This document shows positions 1 to 11,358 of a DNA stretch of 64,000 bases, piece after piece. Origin of the DNA: Sphingomonas sp. S2-65 (GTDB taxonomy: Bacteria > Pseudomonadota > Alphaproteobacteria > Sphingomonadales > Sphingomonadaceae); NCBI RefSeq assembly GCF_021513175.1, contig NZ_CP090953.1, positions 1,941,001 through 2,005,000 of the forward strand. Reading direction: 5' to 3'. The stretch's first letter is position 1; every line of letters starts with the position of its first letter. Position numbers and translations under genes: made by a program. The notes below the pieces were generated by a model. The model was given only the letters and a program-made list of their open reading frames with translations, had not been told where the DNA came from and ran no database searches.

Positions 1-235
1 TGAAGAAGCCGCCGGGGATACGACCCGCGGCCGAGAACTTCTCCTGATAGTGAACGGTCAGCGGGAAGAAGTCCTGGCCTTCCTTCACCGACTTGGCGGC
101 AGTCACGGCGCAGAGCACCACGGTCTCGCCCAGCGTTGCGATGACGGCGCCATCGGCCTGGCGGGCAACCTTGCCCGTTTCGAGGGTCAGCGTCTTGCCG
201 CCCCACTCGATCGATACGGTTTTCTTGTCGAACAT
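1..235 (-). CDS. pnp: Polyribonucleotide nucleotidyltransferase (PNPase), N-terminal part
   Basis: Only the first 78 codons are present; the gene runs off the left edge. PNPase is the phosphorolytic 3'-5' exoribonuclease of the RNA degradosome. The product begins [16 protein letters not shown] and continues with [12 protein letters not shown] and [16 protein letters not shown], the standard start of the first RNase PH domain. The ATG has an AAGGAA ribosome-binding site 8 nt upstream. It follows rpsO, the usual rpsO-pnp order. The rest of the protein (second PH domain, KH, S1) cannot be judged here. Confidence 0.95.
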   Translation of the reverse strand, partial: MFDKKTVSIEWGGKTLTLETGKVARQADGAVIATLGETVVLCAVTAAKSVKEGQDFFPLTVHYQEKFSAAGRIPGGFF

Positions 236-380
236 AGATTTTCCTTCACTCCCGCTGCCCGATGCGAGCGGGGGCCTATTTGGTCGAGCCGATAGTGGCT
301 CGTGGGGACCAGCCGAATTGCCGCTCCCCTTTGTGCCCCCGCAATGGGGGACAATCCGGCGATAAAGCGCCGAAATGACA

Positions 381-405
381 AAAAGGCGACCCGAGGGCCG
401 CCTTT
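381..405 (-). terminator. rpsO-pnp intergenic terminator
   Basis: On the minus strand AAAGGCG pairs with CGCCTTT across a 10-nt loop and is followed by another T and GTC. It starts 5 nt after the rpsO stop. In many bacteria such a hairpin attenuates rpsO read-through into pnp. The 175-bp rpsO-pnp spacer also has a weaker CCCCC/GGGGG hairpin near 336-351. I see no confident pnp promoter. Confidence 0.7.
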
Positions 406-409
406 CCGG

Positions 410-679
410 TTACTTGCGAAGGCCGAGCTTGCCGATCAGATCGGTGTAGCGGGCCTGATCCTTCTTGCGAAGATAATCGAGGAGGCTGCGGCGCTTGTTG
501 ACCATCAGCAGCAGACCGCGGCGCGAATGATTGTCCTTCGCGTGGGTCTTGAAGTGCTCGGTCAGGTTCACGATGCGCTCGGTGAGGATCGCGATCTGAA
601 CTTCGGGGCTGCCGGTGTCACCGCTCTCGCGGCCATGTTCGGTGATAAGCGCTTCCTTGCGCTCTGCCGTGATCGTCAT
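410..679 (-). CDS. rpsO: 30S ribosomal protein S15
   Basis: An 89-residue protein, the exact usual length of S15. It contains the family signatures [28 protein letters not shown] and [18 protein letters not shown]15 binds the central domain of 16S rRNA early in 30S assembly. It lies 21 bp after truB in the conserved truB-rpsO-pnp order and is followed by a hairpin terminator. Confidence 0.98.
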   Translation of the reverse strand: MTITAERKEALITEHGRESGDTGSPEVQIAILTERIVNLTEHFKTHAKDNHSRRGLLLMVNKRRSLLDYLRKKDQARYTDLIGKLGLRK

Positions 680-700
680 AGGCTTTCCTTCGACATCGTT

Positions 701-1699
701 CTACAGATTGAAACCGCGGACGACCCGGACCTCTCCGGAGCGGACCTCCACCAGCGCCACCGGGATTTCCCCGGAACAGCCGAAGTATTGGCCCTCGTCA
801 GCGTGTATCCCGGCCAGAACCCGCCCCTGTCGGAGCAGCCCTGCCTGGTCGGGGGTGAGGGATAGAGCCGGGATGTCGTCCAGCCCCGCCCTCAACGGCA
901 GGAGTATGCGTTCAAGCTGCCGCGCCTTAGCGGTATCGGCCAATTTGTCCAGCGGAATCGCGGATCCCAGCGTGAACGGGCCGGCCTTGATGCGGCGGAG
1001 CATGGTGACGTGGCCGACGGTGCCGAGCGCGAGCGCGATGTCGCGGGCGAGGCTGCGGATATAGGTGCCCTTGGAGACATGGGCGGTGAGGGTGATTTCA
1101 CGCAATTCCTCCCCGGCACGGGGAGGGGGACCATGCGGAGCATCGGGGAGGGGGTTTTCCCCAGGCGACTCCCTTGTGGAGCGCCCCCTCCACCCCTCGC
1201 CTTCGGCGAGCGGTCCCCCTCCCCGTACCGGGGAGGAATGAAGAGCATATATCGTCACGCTGCGGCTCGGGAGCACGACGTCCTCACCGGCGCGGGCGAG
1301 GTCGTAGGCGCGCTCGCCGTCGACCTTGAGCGCGGAATAGGCCGGGGGGACCTGCTCGATCGGGCCGGTGAAGCGCGGCAGGACGGCTTCGACCTGCGCC
1401 AGCGTCGGACGCACCGGGGATGCGGCGATCTCCACCCCCTCAAGGTCGAGCGTGTCGGTCTGCACCCCAAACGCAATCGTGAAGTCGTAGACCTTGTCGC
1501 TGTCGAGCATGCGGCCGGCGAGCTTGGTCGCCTCGCCGACTGCGATCGGCAGCACGCCGGTCGCCAGCGGATCGAGCGTGCCGCCATGCCCGACCTTGAA
1601 CTTGCCATAGCCGCCGTCGCGCAGCGCGCGCTTGACCGCGCTCACCCCCTGAGTGGAGCCGAGCCCCAGCGGCTTGTCGAGAATGATCCATCCATGCAT
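701..1699 (-). CDS. truB: tRNA pseudouridine(55) synthase TruB with an inserted repeat-encoded peptide
   Basis: TruB isomerises U55 in the T loop of tRNAs. The N-terminus (GWIILDKPLGLGST) and the catalytic region GGTLDPLATGVLPIAVGEATK, with its Asp, are intact, as is the downstream SKGTYIRSLARDI motif. The 332-residue product carries about 45 extra residues between TIYAL and REITLTAHVSKGTY. They are encoded exactly by the palindromic element at 1105-1239, read in frame. Without the insert the protein is about 287 residues. The insert falls before the SKGTYIRSLA strand, probably in a surface loop. It lies between tdk and rpsO. Confidence 0.96.
   Translation of the reverse strand: MHGWIILDKPLGLGSTQGVSAVKRALRDGGYGKFKVGHGGTLDPLATGVLPIAVGEATKLAGRMLDSDKVYDFTIAFGVQTDTLDLEGVEIAASPVRPTLAQVEAVLPRFTGPIEQVPPAYSALKVDGERAYDLARAGEDVVLPSRSVTIYALHSSPVRGGGPLAEGEGWRGRSTRESPGENPLPDAPHGPPPRAGEELREITLTAHVSKGTYIRSLARDIALALGTVGHVTMLRRIKAGPFTLGSAIPLDKLADTAKARQLERILLPLRAGLDDIPALSLTPDQAGLLRQGRVLAGIHADEGQYFGCSGEIPVALVEVRSGEVRVVRGFNL
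1105..1239. repeat. 135-bp palindromic element inside truB
   Basis: It begins ATTCCTCCCCGG and ends CCGGGGAGGAAT, perfect terminal inverted repeats. Internal arms include GGGGACC and GGTCCCCC and the CTTCGGCGAG hairpin. Its length is a multiple of three, and it adds a Gly/Pro/Arg-rich peptide to TruB without breaking the frame. Relatives occur at 21778-21912, 46203-46337 and 48754-49020. Confidence 0.85.
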
Positions 1700-1732
1700 C
1701 GCCCGGCGCCTATCGGAGCCGGCGGCGCGGCG

Positions 1733-2320
1733 CTACCGCGACGTGCGGCCCATGCGCTGCATGAAATGCTGGCGGCACAAGGCGACATAGCGCTCATTGC
1801 CGCCGATCTGCTTTTGCTCGCCTTCGCGGATCGCGCGGCCATAATCGTCGACGCGCAGGTTCATCGTCGCCTTGCGCCCGCATTCGCATACCGACTTGAT
1901 CTCGATGAGCGCGTCGGCGAGCGCGAGCAATTCGGCCGAGCCGGGGAACAGCGCCCCCTGAAAGTCAGTGCGCAGGCCGTAAGCGAGCACCGGAATATCA
2001 TCCTCGTCGCACAGCGCCGCCAATTGATGCACCTGTTGCGCGGTCAGGAACTGCGCCTCGTCCACCAGCACGCAGGCGAGCGGCGTCTGGAAATGCGCAT
2101 CCTGGGCGATGGTCTGAAGGTCGGTCTCGCTGTCGAACGGCACCGCCGCCGCTTGGATTCCGAGCCGCGAATCGATCACGCCTTTCCCGCCGCGATCATG
2201 CACCCCGGCGGTGAACAGCAGCGTCCGCATACCGCGTTCGCGATAATTGAAGTCGGCCTGGAGCAGCGTGGTCGATTTGCCCGCGTTCATCGAGGCGTAG
2301 TAGAAATAGAGCTTGGCCAT
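1733..2320 (-). CDS. tdk: Thymidine kinase (type II, Tdk)
   Basis: Phosphorylates thymidine to dTMP in pyrimidine salvage. The 195-residue protein has an N-terminal P-loop (ASMNAGKSTT), the VLVDEAQFL Walker B-like motif, a lasso-type nucleoside-binding region (GLRTDFQGALFPGS) and the CECG...C..H zinc-binding residues of the bacterial and viral type II family. It lies 31 bp after rbfA and 33 bp before truB on the same strand, so it probably shares their transcript. That is an unusual place for it (see findings). Confidence 0.96.
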   Translation of the reverse strand: MAKLYFYYASMNAGKSTTLLQADFNYRERGMRTLLFTAGVHDRGGKGVIDSRLGIQAAAVPFDSETDLQTIAQDAHFQTPLACVLVDEAQFLTAQQVHQLAALCDEDDIPVLAYGLRTDFQGALFPGSAELLALADALIEIKSVCECGRKATMNLRVDDYGRAIREGEQKQIGGNERYVALCRQHFMQRMGRTSR

Positions 2321-2351
2321 GCGAGGCTCCTAGGCGCAGCGGCTGCGTCTG

Positions 2352-2753
2352 TCAGTCCTGCGCCTCTTCGCCCAGATCCTGTGCGACCTTGGGATCGCGC
2401 AGCAGCTTGTCGATATGGCTGCCCTCGTCGAAGCTTTCGTCGGCCAGGAACTTGAGCTTGGCCGCGTACTTCATCTTCACGCGGGCCGCGACCTCGCGCT
2501 GAAGATAGGCGGTGTTGGTCCGAAGCGCCTTGAGCACCGCTTCCTCGTCCTTGCCGAGCAGCGGCTTCACGAACGCCGTGGCGTGGCGCAAATCCGGCGA
2601 CATCCGCACTTCGGTGACGGACACCATGTGCTTGGCCAGCACATCGTCATGCACGTCGCCGCGCTGGAGGATTTCGGACAGAATATGGCGCACCTGTTCG
2701 CCGACCTTGAGCAGGCGGACGGAGCGGGTTTCAGTGGTCTCGGCGTGTTTCAT
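2352..2753 (-). CDS. rbfA: 30S ribosome-binding factor A
   Basis: RbfA binds late 30S precursors and helps mature the 5' end of 16S rRNA. The 133-residue product contains [35 protein letters not shown] and [19 protein letters not shown], all family signatures, with the KH-like fold length expected. It follows infB in the usual order, separated by a 129-bp gap that holds a palindromic repeat. Confidence 0.96.
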   Translation of the reverse strand: MKHAETTETRSVRLLKVGEQVRHILSEILQRGDVHDDVLAKHMVSVTEVRMSPDLRHATAFVKPLLGKDEEAVLKALRTNTAYLQREVAARVKMKYAAKLKFLADESFDEGSHIDKLLRDPKVAQDLGEEAQD

Positions 2754-2761
2754 TCTTCAGA

Positions 2762-2877
2762 CTCCCTCTCCCCTTCAGGGGAGAGGGCTGGGGAGAGGGG
2801 CAGTTCCGCACTGCCTGACTTGCCCCTCTCCCGCCTTCGCTTCGCTCGGCACCCTCTCCCCGCAAGCGGAGAGAGGG
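2762..2877. repeat. Palindromic repeat between infB and rbfA
   Basis: About 116 bp made of nested inverted repeats: CCCTCTCCCC..GGGGAGAGGG at one end and CCCTCTCCCCGC..GGAGAGAGGG at the other, with GGGGAGAGGGGCA/TGCCCCTCTCCC arms between. It is a CTCTCCCC-type variant of the family in truB. It would form a strong hairpin in the infB-rbfA transcript. Confidence 0.8.
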
Positions 2878-2882
2878 AAAAA

Positions 2883-5708
<2,826 letters not shown>

Positions 5709-5716
5709 GCGGGCCT

Positions 5717-6418
5717 TCAAAATCCTTCAGTCAGTCGTTCGTCTTGCGGCGCACCCTGCGGCAGCGCCGATGCGCCCTGCGAACCGGATTCGCAAGCGCT
5801 GGAGCCGAGATCGGGTCCGATAAAATGCAGCCATCGGTCGAGCACGTCGCTCACCCGCCTGGCGGCTTTGGCGTCTGTCACGCCGGCGTGTACCACATTT
5901 TCGCGGCCCAGCGCCAAGGACAATATGGTGCGTGGGAGCGGCAATGTTAAGCCCCTCTTCCCCGAACCTTCCGCGTCCGAGCCAACACGCCATGCCTGGG
6001 CGAGCTTGCCCGCCCCGTCGGCGCCGGCGTCGCTGGCGTGCAGCAACAGGTGAAGCTGGCCCGAACGCGCCGCGTTCTGGATGCGCTCGCCGCCTATCGC
6101 GACATGCCCGGCCTTGAACTCCAGGCCCAACCGGTCGAGTAACTGGCGCTCCAGCTGCGCGGCGATGCGGGCGCCCAGATCTTCCGGAATGCGCAGCTCG
6201 CCGGTCTTGAACGCGCGGGACAGCGCGCCCTTGAGCTTGCCCTTGGCCTGTGCCGCATCGAGCTCGGCCCGAGCCACGCCGATCCAGGCGCCGCGGCCCG
6301 GCGCCTTGGCGCGGACATCGGGCAGCACTTCGCCGTCCGGCGACAAGGCGAGCCGAATCAGCCCCTCACGCGGCGATTCCTCGCGCGCCAGGATGCAGGT
6401 GCGAATGGGATCACTCAT
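5717..6418 (-). CDS. YlxR (DUF448) RNA-binding protein with C-terminal L7Ae-like region
   Basis: The N-terminal ~80 residues match the YlxR family found between nusA and infB: RTCILAREESPREGLIRLAL, PDGEVLPDVRAKAPGRGAWIGV. The second half (from LLDRLGLEFKAGHVAIGGERI) has the look of an L7Ae/L30e-type RNA-binding fold, including LLHASDAGADGAGKL; this two-part architecture is common in alphaproteobacteria. The last ~25 residues are low complexity. The exact function is unknown, but the context points to transcription-translation or ribosome assembly. Confidence 0.88.
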   Translation of the reverse strand: MSDPIRTCILAREESPREGLIRLALSPDGEVLPDVRAKAPGRGAWIGVARAELDAAQAKGKLKGALSRAFKTGELRIPEDLGARIAAQLERQLLDRLGLEFKAGHVAIGGERIQNAARSGQLHLLLHASDAGADGAGKLAQAWRVGSDAEGSGKRGLTLPLPRTILSLALGRENVVHAGVTDAKAARRVSDVLDRWLHFIGPDLGSSACESGSQGASALPQGAPQDERLTEGF

Positions 6419-6423
6419 CCATG

Positions 6424-6445
6424 CCCCTCCCTTGCAAGGGAGGGG
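6424..6445. repeat. Perfect 22-bp palindrome between nusA and ylxR
   Basis: CCCCTCCCTTG followed by its exact complement CAAGGGAGGGG. It lies just 5' of the ylxR start and could fold in the nusA-ylxR message. It looks like a solo end hairpin of the larger palindromic family. Confidence 0.75.
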
Positions 6446-6477
6446 TTCGTTGGAATGCCGCTACTACGCGAGCCGTA

Positions 6478-8100
6478 TCATTGTTCGGATTCCGCAACAG
6501 CGTCCTCCGTAGCTTCGGGCGCTTCGTCCGCGAACCAGTGTGCGCGGGCGGCCATGATGATCTCGTTGCCCTGCTCGTCCGACAGGCCGTATTCGGCGAG
6601 GATCCCGCCCTTGTCCTCGGCCCGTTCGGAGCGCTGGCTGTCGTTGCCGCGACGGCGCGGCTCGGCGCGCTTCTTGGCAACTAGCTCGTCGGTGGCAAGG
6701 TCGGCCAGGTCGTCGAGCGTCTTGATGCCCGCCTTGCCCAGCGTGACCAGCATCGCTTCGGTCATGTAGGGGATGGTCGCCAGATCGTCCTCGACGCCCA
6801 GGCCGCGGCGCAGTTCGCGATTGGCTTCCTCGCGGCGGTCGAGCGCTTCCTGCGCGCGGCTCTGCAGCTCCTGGCCGAGTTCCTCGTCAAAGCCTTCGAT
6901 GCTCGCGATCTCGGCGAGCTCGACATAGGCGACTTCCTCGAGGCTCGAAAAGCCCTCGGCGACCAGCAGCTGGGCCAGCGTCTCGTCGACGTCCAGCTCG
7001 TTCTGGAAGCTCTCGGAATTCTGGACGAACTCCTGCTGACGCTTTTCGCTCGCGTCGGTCTCGGTCAGGATGTCGATCGCCTTGGCGGTCAGCTGGCTGG
7101 CGAGACGGACATTCTGGCCGCGACGGCCGATGGCGAGGCTCAGCTGGTCGTCGGGAACGACCACTTCGATGCGGTCCTCTTCCTCGTCGATCACCACGCG
7201 CGCGACGTTGGCCGGCTGGAGCGCGTTCACCACGAAGGTGGCGGTGTCGGGCGACCAGGGGATGATGTCGATCTTCTCGCCCTGCATCTCCTGCACGACG
7301 GCCTGCACGCGGCTGCCCTTCATGCCGACGCAGGCGCCGACCGGATCGATCGAGGAGTCGTGCGAGATGACGCCGATCTTGGCGCGCGAGCCCGGGTCGC
7401 GGGCAGCTGCCTTGATCTCGATGATGCCGTCGTAGATCTCGGGCACTTCCTGCGCGAACAGCTTCTTCATGAAGTCGGGATGCGCGCGGCTGAGGAAGAT
7501 CTGCGGGCCGCGGTTCTCGCGGCGGACGTTGAGCACGACCGAGCGGACGCGGTCGCCGACGCGGACCACTTCGCGCGGGATCTGCTGGTCGCGGCGGATC
7601 ACGCCCTCAGCGCGGCCCAGATCGACCACGACATGGCCGAACTCGACGCGCTTGACGACGCCGGTGATGATCTCACCGACGCGATCCTTGAACTCTTCAT
7701 GCTGGCGCTCGCGCTCGGCGTCGCGGACCTTCTGGAAGATGATCTGCTTCGAGGCCTGGGCCTGGATGCGGCCGAACTCGATCGGGGGCAGCGGATCGAC
7801 GATATAGTCGCCCAGCGCAGCGCCCTTCTGGAGCTTCTGCGCCTGGGCGACGTCGACCTGCTTGAAATAGTCATCGACCGCCTCGACCACTTCGACCACG
7901 CGCCACAGGCGGAGGTCGCCGGTGGTCGGGTCCAGCTTGGCGCGGATGTCGTTCTCGATGCCATAGCGGTTCTTGGCGGCGCGCTGGATCGCGTCCTCCA
8001 TCGCCTCGATGACGATGGCGCGGTCGATCAGCTTTTCCTTCGCGACCGAATCGGCGATCGCGATCAGTTCCGCCCGGTTGGCAGTGATGGCAGTGGCCAT
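6478..8100 (-). CDS. nusA: Transcription termination/antitermination protein NusA
   Basis: NusA binds RNA polymerase and nascent RNA and acts in pausing, termination and antitermination. The 540-residue product shows the N-terminal RNAP-binding domain (ELIAIADSVAKEKLIDRAIVI), the S1 domain (ITGVVKRVEFGHVVVDLG), and KH1/KH2 (ISHDSSIDPVGACVGMKGSRVQAV, LAIGRRGQNVRLASQL). Two C-terminal helix-hairpin-helix repeats follow (LLVAEGFSSLEEVAYV and TLGKAGIKTLDDLADL) and the tail is acidic. It starts 3 bp after the rimP stop. Confidence 0.98.
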   Translation of the reverse strand: MATAITANRAELIAIADSVAKEKLIDRAIVIEAMEDAIQRAAKNRYGIENDIRAKLDPTTGDLRLWRVVEVVEAVDDYFKQVDVAQAQKLQKGAALGDYIVDPLPPIEFGRIQAQASKQIIFQKVRDAERERQHEEFKDRVGEIITGVVKRVEFGHVVVDLGRAEGVIRRDQQIPREVVRVGDRVRSVVLNVRRENRGPQIFLSRAHPDFMKKLFAQEVPEIYDGIIEIKAAARDPGSRAKIGVISHDSSIDPVGACVGMKGSRVQAVVQEMQGEKIDIIPWSPDTATFVVNALQPANVARVVIDEEEDRIEVVVPDDQLSLAIGRRGQNVRLASQLTAKAIDILTETDASEKRQQEFVQNSESFQNELDVDETLAQLLVAEGFSSLEEVAYVELAEIASIEGFDEELGQELQSRAQEALDRREEANRELRRGLGVEDDLATIPYMTEAMLVTLGKAGIKTLDDLADLATDELVAKKRAEPRRRGNDSQRSERAEDKGGILAEYGLSDEQGNEIIMAARAHWFADEAPEATEDAVAESEQ

Positions 8101-8103
8101 GGC

Positions 8104-8649
8104 TTACCCTTCTACTTCGATGATGTCTTCGGCGCCCTCGGTGGAGAGCGGCGCGGTGGCGGCGATGAGCTTGTCGGTGATCAGCAGCTTGGCGTCGGCA
8201 ATCTGCGCGAACGGCACGGTAACGGCCTTGTGCTTGCGCACGTCGATCGAGACCTGGTCGCCCTCGGCGCCGATCAGGTCGCCGGTCAGCTGCTTGCGGT
8301 TGTCGGCGGTCGGCTCGGTCAGGTTGATCCGTGCCTCATGCCCCTTCCAGTCCTCGAAATCCTGGAGCCGCGTCAGCGGGCGGTCGATGCCCGGCGAGCT
8401 CACTTCGAGGCGATAGGCATAATCGAGCGGGTCGCGGCCCGCGGCCTCCAGTTCGTCCAGCCGGTCCGAGATGCGGCGCGACAGGTCGGCGCAATCGTCG
8501 ATGGTCAGCTGGCGGGTATCCGGGCGCTCGGCCATCACCTGCAACGTCGGATCGGACTGGCCGCCGAACATCTTGACGCGCACGAGCGCGAGCCCGAGCG
8601 CCTTGGCTTCGGGTTCGATCAGGGCAGTCAATGCGGCGATGTCCGCCAA
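8104..8649 (-). CDS. rimP: Ribosome maturation factor RimP
   Basis: RimP binds free 30S subunits and promotes assembly around S12 and S19. The 181-residue reading frame contains LTALIEPEAKALGLALVRVK, IDDCADLSRRISDRLDE and YRLEVSSPGIDRPL, all diagnostic. No ATG fits; a TTG at 8647-8649 with GGAG 9 nt upstream gives the family N-terminus. It is the first gene of the nusA-infB operon, and 8650-8863 is the divergent promoter region shared with the sugar dehydrogenase. Confidence 0.93.
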   Translation of the reverse strand: MADIAALTALIEPEAKALGLALVRVKMFGGQSDPTLQVMAERPDTRQLTIDDCADLSRRISDRLDELEAAGRDPLDYAYRLEVSSPGIDRPLTRLQDFEDWKGHEARINLTEPTADNRKQLTGDLIGAEGDQVSIDVRKHKAVTVPFAQIADAKLLITDKLIAATAPLSTEGAEDIIEVEG

Positions 8650-8863
8650 GCAGGGTCTCCGGCAATAGATAAGCAGGTTCGGCGCCGGAGCCCTGCGGGC
8701 CCCGACCTCGGCATGTTTGACGATGTCGAGAAAGCACGTGCGATATACGCGTTCCCTACCGGGTCGGCAAGAGCGGCTTCTGCACGGAAGACGCAAAGCG
8801 ATGACGGAGCCGTAACGGCGTCCATGCGTTGCGTAGCAACCAGCTCCGTGAGGACCAGCGTAT

Positions 8864-10006
8864 ATGACCGTCAAAGCTCGCCTTCTCCTCGTCCCGATCC
8901 TGCTCGCCGCATGCAATGCCGAAAGCGGCGCGAGTGCGAAAGAAGGCGCGGCGCAGCCGCAGGCCGCCGGCCAGCCGTTCACCGTCACGCCGGTGGCGGA
9001 CTTCGAATCGCCCTGGGCGATGACATTCCTCCCCGATGGCCGCATGCTGGTGACCGAAAAGGCCGGCACGCTGCTGCTCGTTTCCGCCGACGGTCGGCAG
9101 AAGACACCGGTCAGCGGCACGCCCCCGGTAATGAGCGAGGGCCAGGGCGGCCTCATGGACGTGGTCCTTCATCCCAAGTTCGCGCAGAATCGCTGGGTTT
9201 ATTTCAGCTATTCCGAAGCCAATGCCCAGGGGCTGAAGGGCGTGGTGCTCGCGCGCGGGAAGCTGGTCGACGGCGCCTCCCCCCGCCTCGACGGCGTGCA
9301 GACGCTGTTCCGCGCCAACAGCTATGTCGAGGGTAATGGCCATTTCTCCGGCCGCATCGCCTTTGCCAAGGACGGCAAGCTGTTCTTCACCAATGGCGAG
9401 CGCCAGAAGTTCACCCCCGCGCAGGATCCCAAGGTCACGCTGGGCAAGGTGTTGCGGCTCAACGACGACGGCACGCCGGCTGCGGGCAATCCGCTGGCAG
9501 CCAAGGGCTTCCACCCCGCGGTGTGGTCCTATGGCCACCGCAACCTGCTCGGCATCGCCTTCGATGGCGCCGGCAATCTGTGGGAACAGGAAATGGGGCC
9601 CAAGGGTGGCGACGAGGTCAACCTGGTCCTGCCCGGCCGCAACTATGGCTGGCCCAATGCCTCGAACGGCAGCCATTATGACGGCCGCGACATTCCCGAC
9701 CACAAGCCCGGCGACGGCTATGAGGCGCCCAAGGTCTGGTGGAACCCGGTGATCAGCCCGGGCGGCCTGATGGTCTATTCGGGCAGGATGTTCCCCCAAT
9801 GGAAAGGCGACCTGTTCATCGGCGGGCTCTCGAGCAAGTCGCTGGTCCGCGTCGACGTCAACGGCGCGAACGCAACGAAGGGCGACCAATGGCCGATGAA
9901 CGCGCGCATCCGCGAAGTGGAGGAAGGCCCCGACGGCGCGATCTGGTTGCTGGAGGATGGCGGCGACTCGCAGGGCCGCCTGCTCAAGCTGGAGCGCGCG
10001 AAGTGA
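8864..10006 (+). CDS. PQQ-type aldose sugar dehydrogenase, lipoprotein
   Basis: A 380-residue member of the soluble glucose/aldose dehydrogenase family (YliI/Asd-like six-bladed propeller), which oxidises sugars with pyrroloquinoline quinone. Signatures are SPWAMTFLPDGRMLVTEK, GGLMDVVLHPKF, YGHRNLLGIAFD and EMGPKGGDEVNL. The N-terminus is a lipoprotein signal (MTVKARLLLVPILLAAC) with Cys as the first mature residue, so it should be a membrane-anchored periplasmic enzyme. No PQQ synthesis genes are in the window, so cofactor supply cannot be judged. Confidence 0.9.
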   Translation: MTVKARLLLVPILLAACNAESGASAKEGAAQPQAAGQPFTVTPVADFESPWAMTFLPDGRMLVTEKAGTLLLVSADGRQKTPVSGTPPVMSEGQGGLMDVVLHPKFAQNRWVYFSYSEANAQGLKGVVLARGKLVDGASPRLDGVQTLFRANSYVEGNGHFSGRIAFAKDGKLFFTNGERQKFTPAQDPKVTLGKVLRLNDDGTPAAGNPLAAKGFHPAVWSYGHRNLLGIAFDGAGNLWEQEMGPKGGDEVNLVLPGRNYGWPNASNGSHYDGRDIPDHKPGDGYEAPKVWWNPVISPGGLMVYSGRMFPQWKGDLFIGGLSSKSLVRVDVNGANATKGDQWPMNARIREVEEGPDGAIWLLEDGGDSQGRLLKLERAK

Positions 10007-11193
10007 GCGCCGCCCGCTGGTTGGCAGCCGCGGCGCTGCTCGCCCTGACCGCGTGCGGCGGCAGCGACGGCAATGGCGCGGTCGTCGCGCCGACGCCGAC
10101 GCCGAGCCCGTCGCCAAGCCCGTCGCCCTCACCGACCTCCAGCCCGACGCCCGCGCCGCCGATCACCGCGGTGCAGTCGACGGTGGTTGCCAGCTTCGAC
10201 AGCCCTTGGGCGATGACCTTCCTGCCCGACGGGCGCATGCTGGTGACGGAGAAGGCCGGCACCCTGCGCATCGCCACCACCGCCGGGCTCAAGTCCGCGC
10301 CGCTTGGCGGCGTGCCCGCCGTGCGCAACCAGGAACAGGGCGGACTGCTGGACGTGGCGCTGCATCCCGGCTTCGCCACCAACCGCTTGGTGTATCTGAG
10401 CTACGCCGAGCCGCAGGGCGGCATCAGCGGGCTGGCGATCGCGCGCGGCACGCTGACCGAGGATGCCGGCGGCGCCCGCCTGGCCAATGTCACGGTGATC
10501 TGGCGCCAGACGCCCAAGGTCTCCGACCCCGGCCAATATGGCGGCCGCATGGCGTTCGGGCCCGACGGCAAGCTGTACGTCACTGCCGGCGATCGGCGGG
10601 CGATCAACCAGGTGCAGAGCAACGCCACCACCATCGGCAAGGTCGTCCGCCTGAATGACGACGGCACCCCCGCTTCGGGCAACCCGTTCGCGGGAACCGC
10701 CGGCGCGCTTGCCGAGATCTGGACGCTGGGTCACCGCAACCCGTATGGCCTCGCCTTCGACGCGGCGGGCCGGCTGTGGGAAAGCGAGATGGGCCCCGCG
10801 GGCGGCGACGAGCTCAACCTGATCACCGCGGGCCGCAACTATGGCTGGCCCAATGTCTCCAACGGCAACAATTACGACGGGAGCAATATCCCCGATCACA
10901 GCCCTGGCGACGGCTATGAGGCGCCGGTGGTATCGTGGAGCCCGGTCATCGCGCCGGGCGGCATGATCATCTACACCGGCGACCTGTTCGCCGCCTGGAA
11001 GGGCGATGCGATCCTGGCCGGACTGGTCGGCCAGGGGCTGATCCGCGTGGACCTGGACGGCACCAGCGGCCGCGAGGCGCAGCGCATCGGCCTGGGTCAA
11101 CGCATCCGCGAAGTCGAGCAGGGCCCCGACGGCGCGATCTGGGTATTGGAGGACAACGCCAACGGACGGCTGATTCGGCTGGTCCCGCGCTGA
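10003..11193 (+). CDS. Second PQQ-type sugar dehydrogenase, lipoprotein with Ser/Thr-Pro linker
   Basis: A close paralogue of the preceding gene (shared SPWAMTFLPDGRMLVTEKAG, GHRN..GLAFD, EMGPAGGDELNLI, GRNYGWPN). The GTG start overlaps the upstream stop in a GTGA tetranucleotide, so the two are translationally coupled; 396 residues. The lipobox is LALTAC. After the Cys comes a (T/S)P repeat stretch of about 25 residues, a likely flexible tether, before the propeller. The substrate is unknown. Confidence 0.9.
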   Translation: MSAARWLAAAALLALTACGGSDGNGAVVAPTPTPSPSPSPSPSPTSSPTPAPPITAVQSTVVASFDSPWAMTFLPDGRMLVTEKAGTLRIATTAGLKSAPLGGVPAVRNQEQGGLLDVALHPGFATNRLVYLSYAEPQGGISGLAIARGTLTEDAGGARLANVTVIWRQTPKVSDPGQYGGRMAFGPDGKLYVTAGDRRAINQVQSNATTIGKVVRLNDDGTPASGNPFAGTAGALAEIWTLGHRNPYGLAFDAAGRLWESEMGPAGGDELNLITAGRNYGWPNVSNGNNYDGSNIPDHSPGDGYEAPVVSWSPVIAPGGMIIYTGDLFAAWKGDAILAGLVGQGLIRVDLDGTSGREAQRIGLGQRIREVEQGPDGAIWVLEDNANGRLIRLVPR

Positions 11194-11250
11194 GGCGGGG
11201 CGTGGTAAGGCGCGGTTCGCTTCTCAGGGCGAGAACCGGACAGATCCTCC

Positions 11251-11327
11251 GTCATCCCGGCCTGGAGCCGGGATCCCGCTTCTTCTAATGGCGCTGCGCA
11301 GCGGCCCCGGCTCCAGGCCGGGGTGAC
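11251..11327. repeat. GTCATCCCGGCCTGG-type palindrome
   Basis: Starts GTCATCCCGGCCTGGAGCCG and ends with the near complement CGGCTCCAGGCCGGGGTGAC, with a GCGCTGCGCAGCGG hairpin in the middle. It lies between convergent genes and may serve as a two-way terminator. It belongs to the same sequence class as the palindromes in the 63-kb tandem array. Confidence 0.8.
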
Positions 11328-11358
11328 GAAGAAAAGGCGCTCCCTCGAACTGGCTTCC

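Noticed and set aside
2762..2877. Simple rho-independent terminator between infB and rbfA
   Set aside because: It has several nested arms and no T-tract, lies within a conserved operon, and matches the dispersed palindrome family.
7360..9336. 658-codon frame opposite nusA and rimP, running into the sugar dehydrogenase
   Set aside because: It crosses three real genes on both strands and shows no domain; caused by GC-rich codon structure.
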